This document shows, in pieces, positions 48,041-57,661 of a stretch of 64,000 nt of DNA. The stretch comes from Adiantum capillus-veneris. Taxonomy: Eukaryota; Streptophyta; Polypodiopsida; Polypodiales; Pteridaceae. The stretch lies in contig CM043954.1 of the NCBI GenBank assembly GCA_014529385.2, positions 93,545,247 through 93,609,246 of the forward strand, written 5' to 3'. Every line of letters starts with the position of its first letter. The first letter of the stretch is position 1. Both the position numbers and the translations under genes were made by a program. Below the pieces are notes generated by a model, which ran no database searches, was not told the origin of the DNA, and was given only the letters and a program-made list of their open reading frames with translations.

Positions 48041-50638
48041 GCCATGCTCTAGGCAGAGATCTGCAAGTTGGCTAAGCTTAGGATCAAGGAGTCCTAAGCC
48101 CCTTCGTCTTCAGTGGTTGGCACGTCGCCAGTTTGTGACATACCCCCCTCTTGAAAGAGTAATCGTCGGCGATAAGACCTACAAAACTCAATCACATTAG
48201 TTCAAAAATCCGAGGATCATTTCGAGGGTCAATCAGTTTTCTCATTCCGTGTCGACGCTCTTAATATTCTAGCATAGCAATGTTAGCCATCACACCCAGA
48301 CTGCGGTGATCTTTAAAGGCATGTCTCAATGCACTAATATTACATACCCAGGCAATCTCACAAGCAAATACGATTGGCACATCACGATGCAACACAAATG
48401 ATTACAGATGCAAGTACAAGACAAAGACATAACCTCGCCGCTGAATACTCCCCCTAACAACCGAGGTTCCAAGCCATGAGAAATTCAAAGGCCACACTCA
48501 GCCATGAATACTCCTCGAGCGAACCGGGCCACGAGATTCAAAGGCCTAATACAACCAAACACTCCCCAAACCACAGTCTACGTCGCTTGGGGGATCCATT
48601 TGCTCCCCAAACAGTAGCCTGCCTTGTTTAGAGGTTCAACAACACAAACTTGTCCAAATCCTTTGGATGATAGATTTGCACACAAATGTCGGCAGTTGGC
48701 AAGGACAACGACTTCCTACTTCGGCTAAATGCACTAAAAAGCATATGCGTAACATGAGGCCACCACGTGCCAACAAAAAAGAAAAGACAAGACAACTTTA
48801 AACACTTCAAAACAACTAAACTGAGAAAGAGTGCACGACACACGAGACGGGGAGTAGCAGAGTTCCACCCCAAGAGAGCCCCAAACCCTGGCGCCTCTTT
48901 CGGTATTTATTTATGTTGCTTCAACTTAGTACAACGCCGAAACCTTGCACTCTACACTTCCACGCGGAAGACTGCCAGAGAATGGACCCTAAGCACATAT
49001 TTAAAGGCCCTTGGCCCTTCAAAAGCAGTTTACATGAAAAGCATGAAGCTAAAGCATCTAGTCCAACATCACCTGCTCCAAAAAGCATCAACGCGATTTG
49101 CAAAAATCCATACTACCACGTCAACATGTCAATGCGATACGCGGGCGTCCATACAGTGCCACGTCAGCATGTCAACGAAAACTTAGGGATTGTCCATACA
49201 ATCATGCCACGTCATCAACCACCTACGTAAAAGCTTTTGTGTGTATGTGTGTGTGGGTGCGTCCACCTTTATTTTTTGGTGACCTAGGCCCCATTGAACA
49301 AGGTCCCAAAAGTTGGTAAATACTTTATTATTTTGCCCCCACTCAACGAGGATCTATAAGTTGGTGAAACTTTTGTCGTCTGCTACTATTAGGTGGGTCC
49401 AGCTTTATTTTTTGGTGACCTAGGCCCCATCGAACGAGGTCCCAAAAGTTGGTAAATACTTTATTATTTTGCCCCCACTCAACGAGGATCTATAAGTTGG
49501 TGAAACTTTTGTCATCTGCTACTGTTGCCTCTAGGGTTTAGGCCCCTCGGCCGGGATTTGTAGGTTGGCTCTCTTCTTCAGAGGCTTGACACATCAGCAG
49601 TTTGTGACAATATGCAAGGCCATTGTGACCATATAGCCATGATATGCAACCTTAAATGGCACCATCTAGTGATGATATATCTCCAACAACCTATGCTCAA
49701 GAATCATGAGCTACCTAGACTTTTGTGGACAGAGGCGCCCTCTGCAATTGTTCACAATCTCAACCGATCATCAAAAGTTCAATGACTTCGCTTCCTCGAC
49801 AGACTCCATTGAGGAGTAAAATGGTAGACAGCCATTTCAGATTTCTACAAGAGATGCCTATATCCATTTTCCAAAGAAGCAAAGGGGGACGTTGACACAA
49901 GACCTTGTACATTGGGAAAACTCCAAAATGCAACAACGAGAGCAAAGAATAACCAAACCACAATGAGCAACAATACTTGAAACCAACTTCCTGACCTCAA
50001 AAATCCCTCTAGAAAATATAAAAACATAACACAAGTCATTGTTCGTAGCACAACCAGAAAGAAGGGAATAGATGTCATCTAGTGGGCGCAGCTTGTTGTT
50101 CAAGGGATGCACCAAAAAGACACCTTTGCACTTTACAATGCGGTCATTCGTGATTTCCAAAGAAAATTGAGTCAACCTTGCATGAGAACAAGAGGAAAAA
50201 TGACAAACCATCTTGCTGCTTAGGTTTTTGGCTTGATGAGAAGGATCGTTGGCATAGACGCAAACGACCTCTCCCAAGATACAAGCTTTTCCTTCTTGTG
50301 TTGCAGATTCCTTTCTTGTTCTTGTTACATGAGATTTTTGAGATCGTCACAAAGAAAGTGGCTATCTCTCCCTTGATTTCATGGAGGCTTTTCCCACCGG
50401 AAAACACCCCAGAAAAAGGGGTGACGGAACATAAGCAGGAGCGATAAACATGCAAGGAAAAGTTAGGCTCAGCTGCGCATGAGAGGAATAGTAACAAAAA
50501 ACCAAGTAGGTTGGTCTCTCCACCCCCCCCAAAAGGTACCAAAACACTTGCAGCTTTAAATCACCTTCAAAACTTTTAATAACCCTTTCATTTCATTTTT
50601 CTTACGCCCATATAAAATCTTCAGCATCAATTACACAG

Positions 50639-50703
<65 letters not shown>

Positions 50704-50859
50704 ACAAACAACGGCAACAAATACACAGAGAACGCAGAGACGTAAATGACGCACCTCGCTAAGATATCTCTTGTGTACATGGAAATTATCAAGATAAACT
50801 TCATCCTCGGCACGAACCCTTTTGCTTCCGGACTGAAGCGAGCTCGAATCGAGCACCAT
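34204..50859 (-). CDS. Host gene of unknown function, four coding exons, 374 aa (join 34204..34273, 34368..35165, 35236..35387, 50755..50859)
   Basis: The model is 105+152+798+70 = 1125 nt, in frame throughout, ending in TAG at 34204-34206. The start ATG (50857-50859) is the first after an upstream in-frame stop. The junctions have GT/AG ends: GAG|GTGCGT to GGCAG|GTC, AATGG|GTAAGG to AACAG|TGA, and CGAAG|GTAAAC to GCCAG|AGG. Residues 1-35 include EDEVYLDNFHVHKRYLSE; 36-86 MASSLNGLKVGDSFSGG; 90-131 an acidic/Ser-rich stretch (MSDDSDDSICYRTGRYCETP); about 184-198 an arginine-rich helix (DLRRAALLRSLQLRA). The C-terminus is RGDRLCSYFYKGSLGRDATE plus EDL. No signal peptide or membrane span is seen. 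From memory the DEVYLDNF-HKRYLSE-MASSLNGL order is conserved among uncharacterised land-plant proteins; a nuclear or regulatory role would be a guess. Introns 2 and 3 are only 70 and 94 bp, but intron 1 is about 15.4 kb and packed with retroelements. Confidence 0.82.
34368..35165 (-). CDS. Host gene, coding exon 3 (main exon)
   Basis: 798 nt, residues 86-352. Acceptor TTTTTTGTGTGAACAG with a good pyrimidine tract; donor GTAAAC at 34367. It carries the acidic Ser-rich segment and the DLRRAALLRSLQLRA helix. The longer open frame that begins inside intron 2 is only read-through of that 70-bp intron. Confidence 0.87.
35236..35387 (-). CDS. Host gene, coding exon 2
   Basis: 152 nt, residues 36-86 (VMASSLNGLKVGDSFSGG to SSYPSNG). 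The acceptor CTTGGCAG lies directly to the right and the donor GTAAGG at 35235. The internal ATG could look like a start, but exon 1 supplies the conserved N-terminus. Confidence 0.85.
35396..37632. other. Intronic stretch without recognised gene
   Basis: No coding pattern. About 37030-37630 has a retroposon-like look (oligo-T start, GC-richer blocks, repeated CAAGTCTC/CAAGCTCTA motifs near 37570-37620) but I cannot assign it. Confidence 0.5.
37633..39119 (-). repeat. Left LTR of the array (diverged, 1487 bp)
   Basis: Carries an internal tandem duplication of about 355 bp (about 38060-38412 and 38413-38790, marked by repeated GGCTGAAAATGACTGTTTTG-like blocks). This explains its extra length over the 1132-1133-bp LTRs. 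It lacks an adjacent primer site on its left. Confidence 0.85.
39120..39486 (-). other. Left internal region of the array
   Basis: 367 bp, about 95% like the right internal region over shared parts. It encodes the start MEILEDERSRSLDEVEARKE. It lacks the primer-site end seen in the right copy. Confidence 0.75.
39487..40618 (-). repeat. Middle LTR of the array (1132 bp)
   Basis: Near-identical to 41009-42141. Contains a (GAC)n-like triplet tract (about 39800-39840). Confidence 0.9.
40619..41008 (-). other. Right internal region of the array
   Basis: 390 bp. Primer site next to the LTR (complement at about 40997-41008), a short frame with MEILEDERSRTLDEVEARKE and FGTSTSLEKEG, then a polypurine tract next to the middle LTR. 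Confidence 0.8.
41009..42141 (-). repeat. Right LTR of the array (1133 bp)
   Basis: TG...CA ends on the minus strand with a palindromic terminus (TGTCACGTGACA, 42130-42141). Its outer side joins a gag-protease fossil without a polypurine tract. Confidence 0.9.
42142..44330 (-). mobile_element. Ty3/gypsy gag-protease fossil
   Basis: Minus-strand order: gag N-terminus (about 44000-44240, MELMAKSMMDMMLAQQERNE), capsid-like core (about 43560-43990, DATVIHSWLHQFNAYF and GDAINWYHAW), gag C-part (about 43330-43560), CCHC knuckle (about 43075-43130, CYHCHIKGHIKRTC), protease (about 42700-42950, ILFDSGSIHDVISP) and an acidic His/Asp-rich segment (about 42410-42540). It then stops abruptly at the right LTR of the neighbouring array. 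RT, RNase H and integrase are missing. It is broken, with a few breaks. Confidence 0.85.
44331..44647. other. Spacer with TTCTTGGG-type short repeats
   Basis: Repeated GGGTTCTT/GGATTCTT/AGGTTCTT units at about 44340-44440, then GC-richer sequence. It may be the leader of the gag fossil. No gene recognised. Confidence 0.5.
44648..45048 (+). repeat. LTR fragment of the array family, opposite orientation
   Basis: Begins TGTCACGTGACACATCC on the plus strand and follows about the first 400 bp of the 1.1-kb LTR, i.e. reverse to the three array LTRs. Confidence 0.88.
45049..45793. other. AT-rich stretch, nothing recognised
   Basis: Very AT-rich from about 45240 and without open frames of note. Confidence 0.6.
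45794..46025 (+). mobile_element. LTR end scrap fused to a gypsy RT/RNase H scrap
   Basis: 45794-45837 resembles the terminal 44 bp of the array LTR. From 45838 the plus strand reads GPLHNLTKKIPFEWGKRQQA and AAFDKLKHLLSHGPILIVLD, the connection region between RT and RNase H of Ty3/gypsy. Confidence 0.7.
46230..46440 (-). mobile_element. Gypsy integrase scrap
   Basis: The minus strand has STYHLQTDGQSEIANSTV, matching the integrase-core YHPQTDGQTE signature. Decayed. Confidence 0.75.
46640..46815 (-). mobile_element. Gypsy RNase H scrap
   Basis: The minus strand has AMAFEADG, then VELHALIYKKELMAVIHALS and KHYLQGANF, the 'Y-x-KELLAIV-ALK-WRHYL' part of Ty3 RNase H. Confidence 0.7.
46820..47095 (+). 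mobile_element. Gypsy integrase C-terminal (GPY/F-region) scrap
   Basis: The plus strand reads VNDVTFRLELPPNWRIYNAF and HVSLLQSIDHSP, typical of the end of a Ty3 integrase. Its orientation is opposite to the two preceding scraps. Confidence 0.75.
47125..47295. repeat. AT-rich minisatellite, about four units
   Basis: The unit GTGTAATTTCTATTTAAT with GAAATTAGGATATT recurs about every 35-50 bp. Confidence 0.85.
47503..47541 (+). repeat. (GA)n microsatellite
   Basis: Pure GA run inside the left LTR-like copy. Confidence 0.96.
47999..48038 (+). repeat. (TTC)n microsatellite
   Basis: About 13 TTC units. Confidence 0.96.
49261..49530. repeat. Tandem duplication, period 136 bp
   Basis: The block from GTCCACC/GTCCAGC TTTATTTTTTGG to TTTTGTC(G/A)TCTGCTACT is present twice with only a few differences, within the right LTR-like copy. 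Confidence 0.92.
49611..50641. other. Intronic stretch without recognised gene
   Basis: A minus-strand open frame (about 49858-50277) begins GEVVCVYANDPSHQAKN but matches no family I know. Otherwise nothing. Confidence 0.5.
50642..50701 (+). repeat. (CT)n microsatellite, 60 bp
   Basis: Lies 54 bp inside intron 1 from the exon 1 donor. In the transcript it would read as a (GA)n run. Confidence 0.97.
50755..50859 (-). CDS. Host gene, coding exon 1 (35 codons)
   Basis: MVLDSSSLQSGSKRVRAEDE then VYLDNFHVHKRYLSE, ending in phase 0 before a GTGCGT donor. It joins without a residue break to V-MASSLNGL of exon 2. The 5' UTR probably lies to the right (50860 onward); a possible acceptor (CTTCAG) sits just upstream of the ATG, so a further non-coding exon is possible. 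Confidence 0.82.
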
Positions 50860-52387
50860 CTCCTCGTCTGCCTGAAGGAACGAGCTACTAGCGCATGAAT
50901 CAGGGAAGCAATGAGTTCATGTTTGCATGATCGTACTTTTGAGTTTCAACTTTCTGCTATTGGAGCGTCTCCTAGGGCCCTTCAAATGCGAGCTTTTACC
51001 CCATGGCAAGTTGCATACTAATTACGTCCTGGGCGACTTAGAACCGAGTCCCCCTGTGCTCTCAGAAATGAAGCGTTTGTAAATTGGAATTGCGGTCACA
51101 CAAGAATTTAATGCCAAGCACAACATTCTGATTTTAGTAGGAGTGGATGGAAAGTGAATGTGTATCTAGTAAAAGTGAATAGGAGATGAATGTGCTCCAA
51201 AAGTAAAGTCGGTAAGGAGAATTCTCATTCGTTAGTTTTCTTTTTCAACCCGTAATGAAAGGAAAAAAACTATAATGAGCAGTATTGCTAGCATTTAGGA
51301 TTGTGTCCCCTTCATTTTATTAAATAGAATATGGTCTGGTGTGACACCTATATGGCCTAATCTTCCTAATGCTACAAATATCACCAGCCCCTAGGGGGAC
51401 TCGGCTCTTACAATGGAAGAGCCAGCTACAACTAAAACAAGTGATAAACTAACGAGGCCTACCACTTAAGTGATACAAACAATGAAAGTAGAAGAGTTTG
51501 ATAGCTAGATTTAGTGCAAAAAAAAGAGGAAATGTTTGTATATAAGTGTGATTTTGTTCTTGCAAGAGACTTGATCAAAATAGCGAGTGATAATCTACAT
51601 ATAATATCAATCATGTCCATAAAACCATAACTTGAGAGCAATGTGGACAAACAAATTGATGAGGCTCGTACTTTTGGTGATTGTCCTCCGTGTAAACAAG
51701 TAATCTCTTGCCAAGCATCAAAACAAATGCATCCAAATGTTCTCCTTGGTTTTTACACATTTCTCATGCCACATCTCATCTCTTCTCCATTCATTGCTCT
51801 ATGCGGCGAGAGGGTAGCCATAGGAGACAATGGCTAGGTAGGCGCCAAGATACTTGGATAGTGGGACCATACTCCACACAATTTTTTGTGTGTTGCATGA
51901 TTAAAAACCAAGGGCTTGCACGAGTTCTTTCTCTATGGAGGAAACAATGCAACAAAAAAAAAAATTGATTATCATGTAATTATGAGGCATATACAAATTT
52001 ATAGACTACGTCAGTAAAATCTATTTCACTTTGTAAGCTTCTTTATGACTGGTCTTTTGCTTCACACCAACTTCATCCAATCAAAAACAAAAATTCTCTT
52101 TCATTTGTTGCATAAAAGTGGATGTTGTCATTTTTCAAGAACTAGAAAAGCTGCTGCATAGCAGTAGCTTGCAACAAAATGCAATAGAAAGACACGTTTT
52201 TTGGAAGAATGGAATCAAATGGCTTCAGTAGTCACAGGCTGGGAAAGTCCTATAAAGCATACTATCAGGATTGAGAACACCAAGACTTGAATCCAGTTGT
52301 CGGAACAGACCGCAGGAGCGAGTTGGGGGTCAATTAGTAACTGAACACGGGTGAGGGAGATAAATGCAATAAATTTCAAGGTCATCT
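50860..52387. other. Upstream flank of the host gene
   Basis: Contains the 5' UTR and promoter of the minus-strand gene in its left part, but I cannot point to a convincing TATA box or transcription start. No other coding pattern. Confidence 0.5.
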
Positions 52388-52518
52388 AGAACGGAGAGGG
52401 TGAGCAAGTCTGATCATGTAGATACTCATCTTAGGACTGAGATACCAAGCCTAGAACACAGAGGGTGAGCAGGTCCCATCTTGCAGGTATTGATTTCAAG
52501 GTTGGGATACCAAGCCTT
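52388..52518. repeat. Two-copy tandem repeat, period 65 bp
   Basis: AGAAC(G/A)(G/C)AGAGGGTGAGCA opens both units and GATACCAAGCCT closes both. Confidence 0.85.
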
Positions 52519-52679
52519 GGATATTCACTTGAAGTGGAGTATTATTCACACGAGTCCACTAATAGCGATGCCGTCTATTGATTTGACACCTTGGTCCCTC
52601 CATTATTCCACACACAAAATAGTAGGATAGAGACTAGAATGTTTTTGTGGATTTTTAAAAAATTTTAAAAGACAACAAA

Positions 52680-53400
52680 CAGCTTCATTTTTCATTAGCA
52701 AAATAAGATGTATCACATCACTAAGTACCAAGGCCTCAGTGGGCAAGCCAAAGGATATTCTGAAAACAAGACAAAGAACTGTACCACCACTTCAGTCTAC
52801 ACAACTCCGACTACACGAGAAACGAGAGGCACTTAATGATAGATAACTATTCAAGATCTTTTTCAACAAAATCAGGGTGAAAATAGATATGAATACCTGT
52901 GAGCAAATAGATATGAAAGCACAATTGTGGGATGAGCTCAAAGTTGTGCACAACAGTGATCCTACAATTGGATTGTAACTACTGTGAATTGGAAAGAATG
53001 AAAGCACGTAAAAAGATAAAATTTGGGCCTTATCCAACAGTAGTTGGAGATCAACACGATGAGCAATGAGCTAGGGAGGGCTACAAGATGCTCCATGCCT
53101 ACCGCAAGAAGAGAATCTTGGTATAGGTGAAGTGCTCATAACCTTAACTTACCTTTGAGTGCAATATCACTACCCAATAAAAACATGAGACTTGATGAGA
53201 CCCATCCAATCAAACAAAGATTATTTCTCAAAACTCATGAACAATGAAGGGAAACTTGAAAGGCGGTCCTTATTTTCTCCTTTTTTGAAAGAAAATATCT
53301 TTCCCTCTTTCATTAACAAAAAGGGGAGGCATCACTAAGTCCTTACCCCTTTGGGGCAAGCCAAAAAATCATTTTAAAAAATCCTCTAAGGTGGCCTAGA
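52680..53400. repeat. Pair of related direct repeats (about 52695-52760 and 53310-53400)
   Basis: Both read TCATTA(G/A)CAAAA, then ATCACTAAGT, then GGGCAAGCCAAA. They resemble 3' tails of the same retroposon family; not assigned further. Confidence 0.6.
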
Positions 53401-53877
53401 AATCTTCAAAGGGAAAGTAAGATTGGACTCTTGATAGCTACTGAAAGATTTGCAATGTGAATGACCCAAGAAGGTAACTACATTATGGCAAAAGAAGTCA
53501 TGTGTGTTGAATGTCAAAGAGCCCAACCAAGGAGGACCACGCCAACACTTGAAGATGAGGATGGGTGAGAATGAAACCACCAAGAGCAAACCAAAAGTCA
53601 ACACAATATTTCCAAGCAAGGGGAGGAGGCTAGGACTTTTAAATCTCAGCATGCCTAGGAGGAAAGATCTCATAACATGTTGTCTCACTTGCTTAAAAAG
53701 GCTCCCAAAAACTACTAGAGCATAAGCTCAACCAAGTTGTGAGATAAGGTAGGTGAGGAAAGATGCCTTGGACATTAGATCGTATTTTTCAACAACAAAT
53801 ATTCAAGGTGGATAAAAAGATAACAAATCATTATTTGATTCCAATTTTCATAACATGCCAAAGTAATTGTCCTTGAT
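53401..53877. other. No recognised gene
   Basis: A minus-strand frame (53386-53688) looks hydrophobic but carries no family signature. Confidence 0.5.
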
Positions 53878-54180
53878 TGTATTGCCTCAATGAATGATCT
53901 ATACAAGTTTATTGTGTTGCCTCGATTAGTGATCTACACCATATTGCCTCAATCAATGCTTTGTCTATAACTCTTGTGTTGCCTCGGTTGGTGATCTACA
54001 CAAGAATGGGTGTTGTCAATCAACATTGTACACTATACGGTCACAACTTTAGGGGACTTAAACATTACAAACAAATGTTACCTTGGTCGGGGTTGGTCGG
54101 GGCTCTACTAGCATGTGTTGCCTGTGGTTAGTACTCCACAAAGATGTGTTGCCTTGGTTAGAGCTCTACACAAGAATTAA
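53878..54180. repeat. Dispersed-tandem motif TTGCCT...GATCTACAC
   Basis: The motif TTGCCTCRRTTRGTGATCTACAC recurs about six times at irregular 30-60-bp spacing, decaying to TTGCCTTGGTTAGAGCTCTAC on the right. Confidence 0.75.
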
Positions 54181-54974
<794 letters not shown>

Positions 54975-57112
54975 GTGAGCCAAACATTTACAATGGAAAG
55001 CACTTGAAGCTACGCATATCATTAAAGCAAAGCACGGGCAAGTAACCGGCCCTGTGAACACTTGACAAACCCATCCAGAGTGAGAGACCTCATAGTTCGT
55101 GGATCTTGCCCATCACTACAAGCCACCTCTACCGCACACTCCCAAGCTTCATCCATATCCTTAATGTTTCTCTTCTTTCTGAAGCAAGATCTCCCCGCCT
55201 CTATTGGATCTCTTTTGAATCTTTAGGTTCAAGTTGTGGGTAATGTATCAAACACACACTTGTCTATATGCAGGGCCCTCCTCCTTGACTCACAAGCTAG
55301 CAATACTAGAACCCTTATCTCTAGGAAACAACTCTTGGGGTTTTCAGGGAAAGGCATTCATGTAATAGGAGCTCTATCCAAATGAACGATAGTGTGCTAA
55401 CCCCCTTTGTAATTCATCTCCTTGACCAGACACAAATGCGGGCCATGATACGCTTTCAAATGTTGACTAAAGTTTGTGCACCTATTTTGGGTAAGCATGC
55501 TTTCATCATTTTTTGATGGCTCCACAATCTTGCACTCCATAGCAGACAAACTCAAGAAACCTCTTCACTCTCTCAAATGGATACATAGTGATCTGCCTTC
55601 AAGCCTATATAAAGGCGAGCTCACTTCCCTTGGTATTGTTCACTTAGTTACATTCAGGATTTTGGTGGTTGTTGTTTGCATTCTTGAGTGCTTCATGACA
55701 AAGTTTGTTAAAAACAACATGGAGGTGGCATCGTCTTCATCTTAGGTAGATAGTTCCCCCTTGTTTATGATCTTTCAAAACCCTTGTTTGGTCTATTATG
55801 AGTATTTTCTTGCATAAAACTATGGAAGAGCCGGTTCCTTTACGCTTGGAAATCCAAGCTCTTTTTTCTCCGAAAAGGATTTCTCATTATAAAGTTCCCT
55901 TTATGAGGGTACCTACTCTAGATTTTATTGCCTTTGTTTCAAAGATAGACTCTATTTTTAGCTCAAATAGTTCTTTTGGTGAAGAACCTCTATTTAGAAG
56001 AGGTTGTGCCAGTGATGATTACACAAATGGGGGATTTTTTGATATAGAAGCACAAACATGCTCACTTTGTCCGAAGATAGTCTTGCAAAATTGGTTGGCT
56101 ATGTGTATATGAAGAGGCTTTTTTCTGAGCACTCATTTGGACATAGTTGAGATGGGCTAGTAGATAGATTTGGCTGGGAGATTGAGAATACCAATTTTGA
56201 TTTCTCTGTCTATGTCGTTGGTATGGGGAACCTCTCTTAAAAATTCGGCATGTTATTGACTATTGCATAAATAAGGGATGTTATTAGGTTTCAAGCCGTA
56301 CTATACCTACTCTTTATTTACAAAACTAGCCTTAATTGAATCATTTTGGCATCACTAAGTGCTAGTGGAGGAATTTCCACCTCTGGTTGATTATTCAAGA
56401 GACATTTTTTATGTGTTTTTGGTAATAAAAGCCATAACTAGCTTTCTATTTTTGAATCTAGTCATGACATGTTTGTTTCTCTGACAGGGGAATATCGGCC
56501 TCTACATTAATACTTTTGGGGATATTTTTGCTGGTTTATTGGGCATTAAAATCCATAACTGATGCTTGTTCTTATTGTACCTAACTTGGTTGCATATATC
56601 TCTGTGTAAGAGAAAGGTTTTGTTTTCTATTAGCCATAATACTATATTGATCATTTTATAATTTTCTAGACTAAGATAATGGCCTCTTTTAGAATAAATG
56701 GCATGCATGCGTCCGCGCGCGCACACACAATGGCATGACATGTTCACTAACTCATTCCAAGGCTTTACTAACTTTTGATCTTGATCTTGTTTATTAACTC
56801 TTGCACTGTATGAGAATAAGAGCTACCTCTTTGGGTGTAACCTTTCCTAAAGATCTAGTACTTCTTGGTTCAAAAGTGGACCTTACAACTCTTGATAAGG
56901 CCTTGTTATTTTTGAATGTATCTCACCTCTCAAGTGTATGTTCTCCTACTAGGAATATACCTTTAGTTTTGAATATACCTAGCCAAAACTCTTAAGCATT
57001 CCTAATCCTTAAAACTCTAATGCATCTACCACTATCATGCAATATTTTAAGCTAACCCTAGCCTTGGCTCTTACTGAAGCTTTTCTCTGATCTCGAGGGG
57101 AACATATGGCCA
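54975..57112. other. No recognised gene; two weak open frames
   Basis: Plus-strand frames at 55476-55745 and 55798-56112 (RISHYKVPFMRVPTLDFIAF, SSNSSFGEEPLFRRGCASDD) look mildly protein-like but match nothing I know. They may be remnants of a larger element. AT-rich elsewhere. Confidence 0.45.
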
Positions 57113-57460
57113 ATGCTCACACTAGAGGCGATTTAAGTAAGTAGACTAGTAATCGCTTGCTTTGTGTAGAGTTACCTATCACGTGTAGAGCTTGACTCAC
57201 ACTGGAGGTGATTTATGTAGGTAGAATAGTAATCAGTTGCCTTGTGTAGGGTTTGACTCACATTTGGAAGTGATGTAGGTAGGATAAATAGAAATTACTT
57301 GTCACGTGTAGATCTTGACTCACACCTAAAGGTCATTTAAGTAGATTTAGGAGATTGCTTGCCATGTGTAGAGTCTACTCACACTTGAAAGCTATATAGA
57401 TATAAATTAGGTGATTCCTCGCCATGTGTAGAGTGAAAGCTCACACTGAAGATGATTTTT
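57113..57460. repeat. Minisatellite, period about 61 bp, six copies
   Basis: Units start at about 57115, 57194, 57255, 57317, 57376 and 57439 with (G)CTCACACT, then a GTGATTTA-like block and GTGTAGAG. It lies just upstream of the hAT transposase remnant; hAT ends often carry subterminal repeats. Confidence 0.85.
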
Positions 57461-57661
57461 TATGATTTAAATAATAATACATTATGAAATGTTAATGCCT
57501 ATGTTTGTGGACATTGTAAATGGTTGTTAATTTTCAAATAAGATAGTAATGGTAATGATTTGATTTTTAAGTAGAGTAGAAATGATTTGTATAGATTGAA
57601 ACTAATTTGAGCTATACTGTTGATAGATACTTCTGTTGATGTTCACAAACCCCTTTACAAT
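57461..57661. other. Short AT-rich gap before the transposase remnant
   Basis: Nothing recognised. Could be the 5' non-coding part of the hAT element. Confidence 0.5.

Larger units (their letters stand above)
47410..49610 (-). mobile_element. Candidate non-autonomous LTR element with two diverged LTR-like repeats
   Basis: Two diverged copies of one sequence (about 47410-48140 and about 48735-49610) share ordered blocks: CACGTGCC, CCCAAACCCTG, TTTA-AGGCCCTTGGCC, CAAAAGCA and a right end CAGTTTGTGACA. On the minus strand the left copy starts TGTCACAAACTGG directly after AAGAGGGGGGTA, a polypurine tract. The roughly 600 bp between the copies is therefore internal and codes for nothing recognisable. 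No primer site was identified and outer edges are uncertain, so the LTR interpretation is probable, not proven. Confidence 0.6.
35388..50754 (-). other. Intron 1 of the host gene, about 15.4 kb, filled with retroelements
   Basis: Bounded by a GTGCGT donor (50754 leftwards) and a CTTGGCAG acceptor (35388-35395). It contains the LTR array, gag-protease fossil, mosaic scraps and second LTR element described separately, plus (CT)n, (TTC)n and (GA)n tracts. Confidence 0.75.
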
